From: Flectobacillus longus
GTDB lineage: Bacteria; Bacteroidota; Bacteroidia; Cytophagales; Spirosomataceae
Assembly (NCBI RefSeq): GCF_030056705.1
Contig: NZ_JASHIC010000034.1
Location: 28,598-92,597 of the forward strand
Direction: 5' to 3'
DNA length: 64,000 bases
In this document: positions 47,482 through 56,953 of the stretch, piece after piece
How the letters are laid out: each line of letters begins with the position of its first letter
Position numbering within the stretch: position 1 is the first letter of the stretch
Translations under genes and position numbers: made by a program
The notes under the pieces: generated by a model
Told to the model about the DNA's origin: nothing
The model's input: only the letters and a program-made list of their open reading frames with translations
Databases searched by the model: none

Positions 47482-48864
47482 ATGTTTTTAGTAACGCTAT
47501 TTTGTAACCTACTTCATTTTTTACAACCTGTCGAAAGTGATTCAGCCATCGTCATTCGTCAGATTTCTATCCAAGGAAATCAGCGAACCAAAGCGTATAT
47601 CATTCAACGGGAGTTGGACATTCATGAAGGTGATACCATTAACATAAGTGATTTATCAAAAAGAGTTGAATTAAATAGAAGAAAGGTTTTTAATACTAGC
47701 CTTTTCAATTTTGTAGAAATCAAGCATAAAATAGATAGTCTATCCAACAATCTGGATATTTTGATTAAAGTACAAGAACAGTGGTATATTTTGGGTTATC
47801 CTAATATCCAGATTGCTGATAGAAATTACAATGAATGGTGGAGCCGTGGTGGTAGACTCGATAGACTAATATTTGGCGTGAATATTACTCATGCCAATTT
47901 TAGAGGGCGTGCCGAAAAATTGATTTTGAATGCTGAAGTGGGTTTTACACAAAAATTAGAGCTTTTTTATAGAATACCTTATATAGATAAAGCACAGAAA
48001 ACAGGCTTAGGACTAGGAGTCTCGTATTCTACCAATAAAAATGTAGCCTTTGGTACTTTGCACGATACCCTGAGCTATATCAAGTCAGACAATAGTCTAC
48101 GCCAGAGAATTTATGCTTTTGCTCAACTCAAAAAGCGCTACCATTTTTACGACAATCATACCCTTGAACTTCGGTATAATCAAAACTGGATAGCCGATAC
48201 GATTCGAAAAGCGAATTCCAATTATTTTTTAGAAGGAGCAAATACCCAACGCTATCTTCAATTGAGCTATTATTTCAATTACGATTTCCGAGACAATGTC
48301 GTTTTTCCTTTACGTGGCTATCGACTTGAACTATATCTTAACAAGTTAGGCTTATTACCTTCCGATAATCTTAATCAATTAGATTTTACCCTTACTGCGA
48401 ATAAATATTGGGCATTAGCCAAAAATCTCTTTTTGAATATTGGAGCTGAAGGGAAGATTTCCTTTCCTAATAAACAACCTTTCTTTAATACAAGAGGCTT
48501 GGGCTATGGCACAGACTTAGTACGAGGTTATGAGCTCTATGTGATTGATGGACAAAAATATGTATGGGCGCGAATGAATCTAAGAAGCAAACTTTTGGAT
48601 AAGACACTAACGATTAGATGGATTAAATCCTCTCAATTTAATCGAATCCCTATCCAAATCTATCCAAATTATTTTATTGATTGGGGATATGTACAAAACG
48701 AATATTCTAATAAGAACCTTAGCTCATTAGCCAACAAACCATTGTATTCTACAGGCTTGGGAGTAGATGCCGTAACGTATTATAATCTTGTTATAAAATT
48801 GCACTGGGCTATCAATAGAGAAGGGAAGTCAGGTGTTATTTTTAATATTACAAGAGAGTTCTAG
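47482..48864 (+). CDS. Omp85-family outer-membrane protein with one POTRA domain
   Basis: 460 residues. Hydrophobic export signal (MFLVTLFCNLLHFLQPVES), one POTRA domain at about 25-100 (VIRQISIQGNQRTKAYIIQREL, in two parts), then a 16-strand barrel with GYRLELYLNK and LGYGTDLVRGYELYVIDGQ, equivalent of the RGY motif, ending NITREF with terminal Phe. A BamA/TamA-like protein too short to be BamA; may be a two-partner-secretion or accessory assembly barrel. Confidence 0.88.
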   Translation: MFLVTLFCNLLHFLQPVESDSAIVIRQISIQGNQRTKAYIIQRELDIHEGDTINISDLSKRVELNRRKVFNTSLFNFVEIKHKIDSLSNNLDILIKVQEQWYILGYPNIQIADRNYNEWWSRGGRLDRLIFGVNITHANFRGRAEKLILNAEVGFTQKLELFYRIPYIDKAQKTGLGLGVSYSTNKNVAFGTLHDTLSYIKSDNSLRQRIYAFAQLKKRYHFYDNHTLELRYNQNWIADTIRKANSNYFLEGANTQRYLQLSYYFNYDFRDNVVFPLRGYRLELYLNKLGLLPSDNLNQLDFTLTANKYWALAKNLFLNIGAEGKISFPNKQPFFNTRGLGYGTDLVRGYELYVIDGQKYVWARMNLRSKLLDKTLTIRWIKSSQFNRIPIQIYPNYFIDWGYVQNEYSNKNLSSLANKPLYSTGLGVDAVTYYNLVIKLHWAINREGKSGVIFNITREF

Positions 48865-49181
48865 TGAATGGGCGATAGGCAAATCATATTGGGGGCTATC
48901 TACTCATTATTTTACAAATAAATTTTCATTTTTACAAGCTCTACTTTATACACTCGTGAAGACGCAAAGTATTACATGTCTACAATCATAATTCACTCTA
49001 TATTCTTGACCCATATAAAAGACAAAAGGAGACGTTAAGAACATCTCCCTGTGCAAATTAATAGTTCTACACCTATTATCTTAAATATTTTTTAGCTGGA
49101 TTAGCTATTTTTAAAAACATGGGGCGACAAGGGTCGCCCTTGTTTCCTAAATACCTAACCACTAATATTTTTTTACTATGA
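48865..49181. other. Intergenic region between Omp85 gene and LytTR gene
   Basis: 317 bases. The only structure seen is the strong hairpin at 49116-49146, the terminator of the LytTR gene; the rest is AT-rich. Confidence 0.5.
49116..49146 (-). terminator. Terminator of LytTR gene
   Basis: GGGCGAC (49122-49128) pairs with GTCGCCC (49133-49139), extended outward by AAACA/TGTTT. Confidence 0.85.
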
Positions 49182-49652
49182 TTAGTTTTCAAAGTATTGA
49201 CGTCTTTTTTCTAAGAAATCTTTTTTCTTACGGCGAGATACGCTGATTTTTGCTCCACTCTTCAACTCCACATACATATCTTCTTTTACGTCGTACTGAA
49301 CAATATAGTTCAGGTTAACCGCAAATGACTTGTGAACTCTCACAAACATTTCGGCATCTAATTTACTCAAAAAATCTTTCATTGTACGAGAAACTAGCAA
49401 GTTTTTTCCATTACTGAAGTAAAACTTGGTATAATTGCTCGTTGCTTCGAGATGAGTGATGTCTTTCCAAGCCACAGAGATGCTTTTTTTGCAGCAAACT
49501 GGCAAGGAAATAAAACCTTCTTTGATATTCTCACGTTTTACAACATCAGAAATTTTTGGTAGACGAAGTGTCTCCAATGAGTAAGAGTTGTATTCTGTGG
49601 TAGGAACAGATACAGCAATAGAGGGCAAGTTAGAAATTCTTGATGTTACCAT
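49182..49652 (-). CDS. LytTR DNA-binding domain protein, no receiver
   Basis: 156 residues. LytTR fold from about 60 to 150: SVAWKDITHLEATSNYTKFYFSNG, read in two parts, RVHKSFAVNLNYIVQYD and GAKISVSRRKKKDFLEK. The first 55 residues are not a receiver domain, so it is a single-domain regulator whose activity must be controlled otherwise (level, partner). It stands next to a LuxR-type response regulator and shares with it an upstream palindrome of the form CACATCATSATGTGAT (49754-49771). Confidence 0.9.
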   Translation of the reverse strand: MVTSRISNLPSIAVSVPTTEYNSYSLETLRLPKISDVVKRENIKEGFISLPVCCKKSISVAWKDITHLEATSNYTKFYFSNGKNLLVSRTMKDFLSKLDAEMFVRVHKSFAVNLNYIVQYDVKEDMYVELKSGAKISVSRRKKKDFLEKRRQYFEN

Positions 49653-49753
49653 GATAGTTAATAAGTTACGTTCGGAAAATATATTTTTAAAGGACTAAGT
49701 CATGGTTAGGTAAATTGGTATCACAAAATTCTTGTTTTTTATGGTACATGTCA

Positions 49754-49771
49754 ATCACATCATGATGTGAT
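49754..49771. promoter_or_regulatory. 18-bp perfect palindrome, candidate regulator-binding site (LytTR gene)
   Basis: ATCACATCATGATGTGAT, reading identically on both strands, about 100 bases upstream of the LytTR start (49652). A closely related site occurs at 50665-50680 upstream of the LuxR-type regulator gene. Confidence 0.5.
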
Positions 49772-49870
49772 ACGCCTACCCCCATTAACCTATGAATCAC
49801 CAAATTCATATATTTTCTCTTCGTAAAATACTACTTTCAGTATTTTGGTACTATCTATGATTTTATCTAC

Positions 49871-50521
49871 TTACACAATTCTCTCATGAATTGCCTTGGC
49901 TACTGCCTCTGTTTGTGAATGTACATGAAGCTTATCATAAATCTTTTTGATATGCGAACGTACAGTGTCCATAGTTATACCACATTTGTCAGCAATCATT
50001 TTATAGCTATTACCTTTTACCAACAGATTAAGGATTTCTGTCTCTCGCTCTGTAAGTTTATACGAAACATTGTCGGCTACACGTGGCTGCTGTTGAGGTA
50101 ACATTTGTAGTACTTTTCTCGCAATACTTGAGGTCATAGGTGCCCCTCCATGATGTGCATCGATGATTGCTTCAAGTAGTTTAGTGGGAGGAGTACGTTT
50201 GAGCATATAACCTACAGCTCCCGAACAAATGGCTTCAAAGATATTTTCATTATCATCAAATACCGTGAACATCAATACGTTAACATGTGGCGCAATTCTT
50301 TTGATTGTCTTCAGTCCGTTTATCCCATTAGCTACGGGCATGTCTATATCCATCAATACCACGTCAGGTTTGTATAAGTTTACTTGCGCTTCTACATTTT
50401 CGCAATTTACAAAAGCTCCGACTAATTCAAATCCCATAGAACCTCTCAAGAGTACCGAAAGGCTCTCTCGAAGGTCGGGGTTATCTTCATATACTATTAT
50501 CTTGATGGGTGATGTATCCAT
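49871..50521 (-). CDS. NarL/FixJ-type two-component response regulator
   Basis: 216 residues. Receiver at 1-120 with acidic residues KIIVYEDNPDLR, phospho-acceptor Asp in VVLMDIDMPVANG (about 57), and a conserved Thr/Lys (MFTVFDD, VGYMLKRTPP). LuxR HTH at about 150-210 (LTERETEILNLLVKGNSYKMIADKCGI in two parts, then RSHIKKIYDKLHVHSQTE). No sensor kinase is adjacent, so it is an orphan regulator. Shares an upstream site with the LytTR gene. Confidence 0.95.
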   Translation of the reverse strand: MDTSPIKIIVYEDNPDLRESLSVLLRGSMGFELVGAFVNCENVEAQVNLYKPDVVLMDIDMPVANGINGLKTIKRIAPHVNVLMFTVFDDNENIFEAICSGAVGYMLKRTPPTKLLEAIIDAHHGGAPMTSSIARKVLQMLPQQQPRVADNVSYKLTERETEILNLLVKGNSYKMIADKCGITMDTVRSHIKKIYDKLHVHSQTEAVAKAIHERIV

Positions 50522-50875
50522 GTTTTTACTTTCTTTTATTATGAAAATTAAGGGGTAATAGATGTTACAGCTTTCAGAGATGTATAAATCCCGTGATAAG
50601 CGTCATAAATATACAAAGAAAAGATAGAGATAGCTTCTAATAGAATCATAAAATAAGTTAACGCCACATCATCATGTGATATGTACAGAATTACTATACG
50701 ATTCAAAGACAACATACTATTTATTCTTCATTACGAATTCGTTCGGCAAGACTCTCATTTGTGGAGTATTAATAGAAACCTAACAAACGACTCAGAAAGT
50801 TTTCTTACCTTTGTTACAATACTTTTACTGCATATTTGTTAACCATACATAGTGTTACTCAATCATTCATTTATT
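50522..50875. other. Intergenic region between response regulator and lipoprotein
   Basis: 354 bases, divergent promoter region. The notable feature is the near-palindrome at 50665-50680; otherwise AT-rich. Confidence 0.45.
50665..50680. promoter_or_regulatory. Near-palindrome related to 49754-49771
   Basis: CACATCATCATGTGAT, 15 of 16 bases shared with the LytTR-upstream palindrome, about 150 bases upstream of the response-regulator start (50521). Both are flanked by a GTACAT on one side. Confidence 0.5.
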
Positions 50876-51457
50876 GTGAAAAAACAAATACTTCTCTTCT
50901 GTTCTATTTTTCTTTTAGGTGGATTACAAGCTTGCCAAGAAAAGAAAAGTAACGATCAAATTCAAGTCAATAGTCTCGATGCTACTACCAATAACCAAGG
51001 TTCAGATTTGAATAATTACTCTCCTATTTTTCAGTCAATTCTAAAGTCAGATACAGGAATGGCTAGAGGGGTATCGCTGGGAGATACATTTGATGGTATC
51101 AAAGAAAGCACACTTCCTTCTGAAACTCAGCCAGATAATGGTCGTAGCTATACTGAGTATTTTGACAATACCGACCTTAATTTTGCAGATATTTTATATA
51201 GTAAAGATAATACCAATAAAGTAAGCGAAATTGCGATTGATGTATATATCGAAAAACAACCAACGGTAGATAGTCTTTTTCAAGAATTCAAATCGTATTT
51301 TAATAAGAAATATGGTACAGGAACAGATAAAACAAAAACTACTTCTTGGGAAATTGCGAATGGACAATACATGGTTGTTCTCCAAAACGTAAGTACACAA
51401 AAAGACCCTGGATTTAAGATCGTTTTTGCCAATAAATCCGAGAAAAATGTTCAATAG
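50876..51457 (+). CDS. Lipoprotein of unknown function
   Basis: 193 residues from GTG 50876 (VKKQILLFCSIFLLGGLQAC); a GTG eight codons earlier is possible but gives an abnormally long signal. The lipobox LQAC puts the mature Cys at residue 20. The rest is acidic and soluble, with a segment around 70-80 repeating RGVSLGDTFDGIKE and TSWEIANGQYMVVLQ near the end. No family recognised. Ends at a strong bidirectional terminator. Confidence 0.82.
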   Translation: MKKQILLFCSIFLLGGLQACQEKKSNDQIQVNSLDATTNNQGSDLNNYSPIFQSILKSDTGMARGVSLGDTFDGIKESTLPSETQPDNGRSYTEYFDNTDLNFADILYSKDNTNKVSEIAIDVYIEKQPTVDSLFQEFKSYFNKKYGTGTDKTKTTSWEIANGQYMVVLQNVSTQKDPGFKIVFANKSEKNVQ

Positions 51458-51484
51458 AATAATTATTTCAAATTGCTTGATAGC

Positions 51485-51542
51485 TTTCTCAAATAAAAAG
51501 GAGTCCTATGATATTTCACAGGACTCCTTTTTATTTGAGAAA
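51485..51542. terminator. Bidirectional terminator between lipoprotein and ilvE
   Basis: Perfect 23-bp inverted repeat (51485-51507 with 51520-51542), core AAAAAGGAGTCCT, 12-base loop. Confidence 0.95.
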
Positions 51543-51557
51543 ATGATTTTTCAATCA

Positions 51558-52622
51558 CTAAACTTTATATACCCAACCTCTTGAATCTTCTTTCACACCT
51601 AAACGAATTGAGTTAATTTCCTCATAAACTCTTTTCGAGAAAGCATCTGCTGGACGCTCAGGTAATTCATAGTCTTGTCCTTCAAAGCCAATTGTTGAAA
51701 TTGGTGCAATCACAGCCGCAGTACCCGCACCAAATGCCTCTTGTACTTTACCTGCTTTAATACCTTCTATTAATTCAGCAACTGACAATTGACGTTCTTC
51801 TACCTCCATACCCCAATCACGAGCGATTTGTAATACAGATTTACGAGTCACACCGTCCAAGATAGTATCGCCAGTTGGAGCAGTTACCAATTTGGTATCA
51901 ACTACGAACAATAAGTTCATTGTTCCTGCTTCTTCTACATATTGGTGTGTAGCTGCATCTGTCCAAATGATTTGGTCATAGCCTTCTTGTGCTGCCAACT
52001 GCGTTGGGTATAATGAACCACCGTAGTTACCTGCATTTTTCGAGAAACCAACACCACCATGAGCAGAACGAATATATTGAGTTTCAACTTTCACACGCAA
52101 AGGTTTGCTATAATAAGCTCCTACTGGACAGTTGAAAATCATAAATTTATACGTTTTTGAAGGCGTAACTCCTACGTATTCGTCGGTCGAGAACATAAAA
52201 GGACGAATATACATAGAGCATCCAGGCTTAGCAGGAATCCATGCAGAATCGAGCTTTAACAATGCCGAAAGACCTTCCATAAAGATATCTTCAGGAATTT
52301 CTGGCATACACATACGCACAGCAGACTTGTTCAAACGAGCCCAGTTGTCGTGTGGTCTAAATACGAGGATTTCACCTTCAGCATTTTTGTAGGCCTTCAT
52401 ACCTTCAAAAATTGCTTGACCATAATGTAGCGACATCATCGCTGGCGTATAAGAAATAGGACCATAAGGTACAATTTGAGGTGTTTGCCAAGCACCATCT
52501 TTGTAATCAACCACCAACATGTGGTCAGCAAACGAGCGTCCAAAAACTAGGTTGTCGAAATCAACCGCATCAATTCTCGATTTCTCAATCTGATGAATTT
52601 CGATTTGCACTGTATCTGTCAT
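51558..52622 (-). CDS. ilvE: Branched-chain amino acid aminotransferase
   Basis: 354 residues, the long type IV PLP fold of the eukaryotic-like/BCAT2 group. YGQAIFEGMKAYKN opens the small domain; GVGFSKNAGNYGGSLY holds the PLP lysine; VEEAGTMNLLFV and ILDGVTRKSVL are cofactor-binding; the C-terminus has EAFGAGTAAVIAPI. Makes Val, Leu and Ile from their 2-keto acids. Confidence 0.95.
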   Translation of the reverse strand: MTDTVQIEIHQIEKSRIDAVDFDNLVFGRSFADHMLVVDYKDGAWQTPQIVPYGPISYTPAMMSLHYGQAIFEGMKAYKNAEGEILVFRPHDNWARLNKSAVRMCMPEIPEDIFMEGLSALLKLDSAWIPAKPGCSMYIRPFMFSTDEYVGVTPSKTYKFMIFNCPVGAYYSKPLRVKVETQYIRSAHGGVGFSKNAGNYGGSLYPTQLAAQEGYDQIIWTDAATHQYVEEAGTMNLLFVVDTKLVTAPTGDTILDGVTRKSVLQIARDWGMEVEERQLSVAELIEGIKAGKVQEAFGAGTAAVIAPISTIGFEGQDYELPERPADAFSKRVYEEINSIRLGVKEDSRGWVYKV

Positions 52623-52651
52623 ATTAATATTGCGTTATGCTATTTTCTCAA

Positions 52652-53200
52652 CTAAACTCTGGCTTTCCAAGCCACTTCTGCCACACCGAGTTGTTTGGCC
52701 ATAAAACGGCAAAGTATAAATAAATAATCGGATAGCCTATTCAAATAACGGATAACCAAGTAATCGGTATCGTTTTCTTCTGCTAATCGTACCACTTGGC
52801 GTTCGGCTCTTCGGCATACGGTTCTGGCTACATGCCCAAACGATACATGTTGATGCCCGCCTGGCAAAATAAAGAATCGCATAGGTTCTAAGTCTTCATT
52901 CATGACATCCATCGCTTTTTCCAAAGCTTCGATATCACTCTCGTGCAAATCAGGAATTTGTTTCTTTGTTTGCTCTGGTTCTGAAGCCAATATCGAACCA
53001 ATAGTGAATAATCTATCTTGGATTTCCTTTAAAAGCGCCTTTTTATCAGCATTTACTTCAAAATCACCCAGCAATCCAATATAAGCATTCAATTCATCGA
53101 CTGTTCCGTAGGCTTCAATTCGTAATTCAGCTTTCGAAATTCTTGTACCTCCTACCAACGAAGTTGTCCCTCGGTCACCACTTTTTGTATAAATTTTCAT
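52652..53200 (-). CDS. Corrinoid adenosyltransferase, PduO/MMAB type
   Basis: 182 residues from ATG 53200 (MKIYTKSGDRGTTSLVGG); the upstream TTG at 53218 is not needed. Family residues: TRISKAELRIEAYGTVDELNAYIGL (two pieces), then RRAERQVVRLAEE and LNRLSDYLFILCRF. Transfers adenosyl from ATP to cob(I)alamin. It is on the ilvE strand 29 bases before it and may be co-transcribed. Cobalamin synthesis genes are not near. Confidence 0.94.
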   Translation of the reverse strand: MKIYTKSGDRGTTSLVGGTRISKAELRIEAYGTVDELNAYIGLLGDFEVNADKKALLKEIQDRLFTIGSILASEPEQTKKQIPDLHESDIEALEKAMDVMNEDLEPMRFFILPGGHQHVSFGHVARTVCRRAERQVVRLAEENDTDYLVIRYLNRLSDYLFILCRFMAKQLGVAEVAWKARV

Positions 53201-53614
53201 GAAGAGCTTAATCGTCAAAGTTTTACAACCAACCTAATTTTTTATCTCTCGAAGCTAATTCATAGCCAATCAATTAGCCCAAATGCTTAATAATACAAAG
53301 CTATGTTTTTTTTGAGGATTTTTGCTTATAAAATTGCAAAAAATAATTGTTATAACAACAAAATTTTATTTGGCATAAATCCTTCAAACTCTAGTCAATA
53401 TCCATTCGACACCAAACATCCTAATGCGATTAGTCAAGAACTGAAAAAAGTCAATCGAGAATTGTTCTCACAAAATTAGAAAACCTAAGCTTTCTGAAGT
53501 AATTTTGCAGTCTGAAAAATGGGGGTTTGGTCGCTCAGTCTCATGTCATTGGTTCATAAAACGTAAATCTGACTAAATCACAACCCTACCAAAGATAAGA
53601 GACAGTCTGAAAAA
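53201..53614. other. Intergenic region before DUF1648-like gene
   Basis: About 410 AT-rich bases. A TAATTTTG at 53500-53507 could be a -7 element for the gene at 53615 but lacks a TTG at the right distance. Nothing else seen. Confidence 0.4.
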
Positions 53615-54130
53615 ATGAGTGTAGAATTATTTATCTCAAGAACGTGGCGTTATGCCTCTATGTTAGCATTTGCGCTAATATTGTTGTTTACCTATCGTGG
53701 TCTGCCTGATTTTACGGCTGTTCACTTCGGGCCAAATGGTAGAGGTGATGGCTTCTTACCCAAAGACGAAATCTTCTATCTCTTCTTAGCCATCTCGCTG
53801 GTTGTCAATATTTTGCCTATTACTGTAGCAAAAATGATCCATAAATTACCAGATACATCTTTCTCTTGGATTCCGAATAAAAAATGGATAGCAAGTCGTA
53901 AAGACTTGAATGCTGCAATAAGCAACTGGTTGAACTTTCTACCTGCTTTTATCAATACTTTTTTGATTTTAGTACTTCGTGCTATTTTGACACTCAACGA
54001 CGATCGTAGCTTTAATACTAGTTATTCTTATTTGTTGGTGGTGGGCGTGATACTTACATTGGCTTGGTTATTTTATTTGCCTATCAAATTGTTATATACC
54101 AATCCAACTGTAGTAGAAGTAGAAGATTAA
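53615..54130 (+). CDS. Membrane protein with DUF1648-like motif
   Basis: 171 residues, four hydrophobic segments (about 12-30, 50-70, 105-125, 135-158). The loop LPDFTAVHFGPNGRGDGFLPK after the first helix, in two parts, resembles the DUF1648 pattern of IP-x-HxxxxGxPDG. No function known. Precedes queA by 68 bases on the same strand. Confidence 0.7.
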   Translation: MSVELFISRTWRYASMLAFALILLFTYRGLPDFTAVHFGPNGRGDGFLPKDEIFYLFLAISLVVNILPITVAKMIHKLPDTSFSWIPNKKWIASRKDLNAAISNWLNFLPAFINTFLILVLRAILTLNDDRSFNTSYSYLLVVGVILTLAWLFYLPIKLLYTNPTVVEVED

Positions 54131-54198
54131 TTTTATCAAATTAATCACTCAAAATCCGAAACGATAAGTATCAGTACAAATACTTAATTAACAATACC

Positions 54199-55425
54199 AT
54201 GAACGAGCTTTCTATAACGGATATTAAATTATCTGATTATACTTATGAGCTTCCTGATGAAAGAATTGCCAAATTTCCCTTGACCGAAAGAGACCAGTCT
54301 AAGTTGCAGGTATATCATCAAGGTGAAATTACTCATACTCAGTTTTATCAAATCACAGACTATCTTCCACAAGGTAGTCTGTTGGTTTTTAATAATACCA
54401 AAGTAATTCCAGCAAGAATTCATTTTCAAAAACCGACAGGAGCTACCATTCAAATTTTCTTATTACACCCCATTGCTCCAACTGCGGTCATCAATTTGGC
54501 AATGGAGGTAAGCGAGAGCTGTATTTGGGAATGTATGATTGGGAATAAAAAACGTTTCAAGAAAAACGATATTCTTCAGCGTACCCTACAAGTAAATGGT
54601 AATGAAGTAGTTGTGTCAGCCAAATTAGCCAATGAAGAGCAAAATCATGTAGAGCTTTCTTGGCAAAATTTGAGTAACGATACTCCTATTCTATTCGTAG
54701 ATTTGATTCAGTCATTGGGTGAAATCCCTTTGCCTCCTTACTTGAATCGTGAGACAGAATCTTCTGATTATGAAACGTATCAGACTGTTTATAGCGAGAA
54801 AAAAGGAGCTGTAGCTGCGCCAACTGCTGGATTACATTTTACAGAAAAGGTATTACAAAAATTATACGATTCGGGCTTCAAACAAGATTTTTTGACCTTA
54901 CATGTAGGCGCTGGAACCTTCCAACCTATCAAGGTTGAAAATATTGTAGAACACCGAATGCACAATGAGCAGATTGTTTTTTCCAAAAATAATCTTCAGA
55001 CGCTAGTACAACACGAAGGTCCTATTATTCCAGTGGGTACCACGTCTATGCGTGCGCTTGAAAGTTTGTATTGGTTTGGAGTAAAATTAGGAAAAGGTGA
55101 TTCTGAATTTTTCATTGAAAAACTCTATCCATATCAGCATACAGAGACTCTTCCTAGTCGACAAGAATCATTTGCTACTATTCTAAATTTCATGGAAAGC
55201 AATGATATTGAAGAGCTTACGGGGGAAACCGAGATTTTTATTTTCCCTGGTTATCATTTCAAGGTTTGTAGAGGAATTGTTACCAATTATCATCAACCTG
55301 AAAGTACTTTGGTATTACTTATTGCTGCTCTTATCGGCGAAGATTGGCGTAAAGTATATCAAGAAGCCATGGAGAAAGACTATCGCTTTTTAAGTTACGG
55401 CGACTCGTCGCTGTTGTTGCCATAA
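54199..55425 (+). CDS. queA: S-adenosylmethionine:tRNA ribosyltransferase-isomerase
   Basis: 408 residues. Signature DYTYELPDERIAKFPL, LLVFNNTKVIPARI, GAVAAPTAGLHFT, LHVGAGTFQPIKVENI and NYHQPESTLVLLIAAL. Adds the ribosyl part of SAM to preQ1-tRNA to give epoxyqueuosine. Somewhat longer than the usual 340-350 because of an insertion at about 65-150. Single gene ending at the long inverted repeat. Confidence 0.95.
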   Translation: MNELSITDIKLSDYTYELPDERIAKFPLTERDQSKLQVYHQGEITHTQFYQITDYLPQGSLLVFNNTKVIPARIHFQKPTGATIQIFLLHPIAPTAVINLAMEVSESCIWECMIGNKKRFKKNDILQRTLQVNGNEVVVSAKLANEEQNHVELSWQNLSNDTPILFVDLIQSLGEIPLPPYLNRETESSDYETYQTVYSEKKGAVAAPTAGLHFTEKVLQKLYDSGFKQDFLTLHVGAGTFQPIKVENIVEHRMHNEQIVFSKNNLQTLVQHEGPIIPVGTTSMRALESLYWFGVKLGKGDSEFFIEKLYPYQHTETLPSRQESFATILNFMESNDIEELTGETEIFIFPGYHFKVCRGIVTNYHQPESTLVLLIAALIGEDWRKVYQEAMEKDYRFLSYGDSSLLLP

Positions 55426-55470
55426 TAGTAAGTTGTGAATAATAACATCTTATACTACCTCCTTACCAGT

Positions 55471-55532
55471 CGGCTATCAGCTTTTAAGTCAAAACGAAAA
55501 AATATTTTCCACTTGCCCAAAGCTGATAGCCG
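55471..55532. terminator. Inverted repeat between queA and rarA
   Basis: CGGCTATCAGCTTT (55471-55484) pairs perfectly with AAAGCTGATAGCCG (55519-55532), loop 34 bases. Convergent-gene terminator; related to 45935-46007. Confidence 0.65.
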
Positions 55533-55548
55533 AAACCCCAAAGCTTTC

Positions 55549-56823
55549 TTAATACTGATACCACTCTCCCCAATCATTGCGTAGCTTTTGACGGATTTTT
55601 TCTTCTGCTGAATTTTGTTGTGGTTCAAATAGTTTTGTTTTTTCTATCTCTTTCGGAAAAAACTCTTGCTCGGCAAAATTCCCTTTATAATCGTGAGCAT
55701 ACTTATAGCCTTTGCCATAATCTAAAGATTTCATCAGTTTTGTTGGTGCATTTCGCAAATGCAGTGGCACAGGGAGGTTTCCCGTTTGTCTAACCAACTC
55801 TTGTGCCTCTCCGATTGCCAGATAAGCAGAGTTACTTTTTGGAGATGTCGCCAAATAAATGACAGCCTCCGACAAGATAATCCTAGATTCAGGCATACCA
55901 ACCACACGAATCGCCTGAAAGCAGGTATTTGCCATCAAAAGAGCATTAGGATTTGCCAAACCAATATCCTCAGCCGCCAAAATAACCAAACGTCTTGCGA
56001 TAAACTCTATATCTTCACCTCCTTCCAACATTCGAGCCAACCAATAGACAGCGGCATTGGGGTCTGAACCACGAATAGACTTAATAAATGCTGAGATAAT
56101 GTCGTAGTGTTGCTCTCCATCTTTATCATACATGGCAATGTTTTGCTGCAACTTATCTACTACCATTTCATTGGTAATCTCCAGAGACTCTCCAGCCTGT
56201 TGAAAGTTTGTTACCAATTCAAGGATATTGTATAACTTTCGACCATCACCTCCTGAGAACTGAAGAATAGCATCGTATTCAACAATTTCTATATCTCTAT
56301 TTTTCAAAAAACTATCTTTTAGTAAAGCTTGATTCAACATTAATATCAAATCATCTTTTTCCAAAGACTTCAGTACATATACCTGACAACGAGACAACAA
56401 AGCCGAAATTACCTCAAACGAAGGGTTTTCGGTGGTAGCGCCAATCAGCGTTACAACCCCTTGCTCGACTGCACCCAATAGAGAATCCTGTTGTGATTTT
56501 GAAAAACGGTGAATCTCATCGATAAATAAAATAGGCGAAGGCGTATCAAAAAACTTTTGTTTTTTTGCCGAATCTATAGTTTCACGAATATCCTTTACCC
56601 CCGCACTAATCGCAGAAAGTGTATGAAAAGGACGCTTGAGTGTTTTGGCAATAATACTTGCCAAGGTAGTTTTACCAACCCCAGGAGGTCCCCATAAAAT
56701 AAAGGAAGGAATCCGCCCAGCCTCAACCGCTCTGCGCAAAACAGCTTTTTCTCCAACCAGATGTTCTTGACCCACATAATCATCGAGCGTCTGCGGACGC
56801 ATCCTTTCTGCTAATGGTTGCAT
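55549..56823 (-). CDS. rarA: Replication-associated recombination protein A (AAA ATPase)
   Basis: 424 residues. RPQTLDDYVGQEHLVG, Walker A ILWGPPGVGKTTLASIIAKT, Walker B ILFIDEIHRFSKSQQD, sensor 1 LIGATTENPSFEVISALLSRC in two parts, and the C-terminal tetramer domain with DPNAAVYWLARMLEGGED. MgsA/WRNIP1 homologue acting at stalled forks. Divergent from the restriction-modification pair. Confidence 0.96.
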   Translation of the reverse strand: MQPLAERMRPQTLDDYVGQEHLVGEKAVLRRAVEAGRIPSFILWGPPGVGKTTLASIIAKTLKRPFHTLSAISAGVKDIRETIDSAKKQKFFDTPSPILFIDEIHRFSKSQQDSLLGAVEQGVVTLIGATTENPSFEVISALLSRCQVYVLKSLEKDDLILMLNQALLKDSFLKNRDIEIVEYDAILQFSGGDGRKLYNILELVTNFQQAGESLEITNEMVVDKLQQNIAMYDKDGEQHYDIISAFIKSIRGSDPNAAVYWLARMLEGGEDIEFIARRLVILAAEDIGLANPNALLMANTCFQAIRVVGMPESRIILSEAVIYLATSPKSNSAYLAIGEAQELVRQTGNLPVPLHLRNAPTKLMKSLDYGKGYKYAHDYKGNFAEQEFFPKEIEKTKLFEPQQNSAEEKIRQKLRNDWGEWYQY

Positions 56824-56891
56824 AGTAGTTATTATCTCTAAATTTCTTATTCAAAATATAATTTTTCGTTTCAAAATAAATCAAAAACACA

Positions 56892-56922
56892 TTGATAATC
56901 AAAAAAAAATAGCCTAAATTTG
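56892..56922 (+). promoter_or_regulatory. Promoter of the C5 methyltransferase
   Basis: TTG (56892-56894), 20 bases, TAAATTTG (56915-56922): a consensus Bacteroidota promoter. Transcription would begin near 56928, about 25 bases before the ATG at 56954, so the leader is very short. Confidence 0.65.
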
Positions 56923-56953
56923 TAACCATTGTATAAGGTTAAACAAGGTGGTT

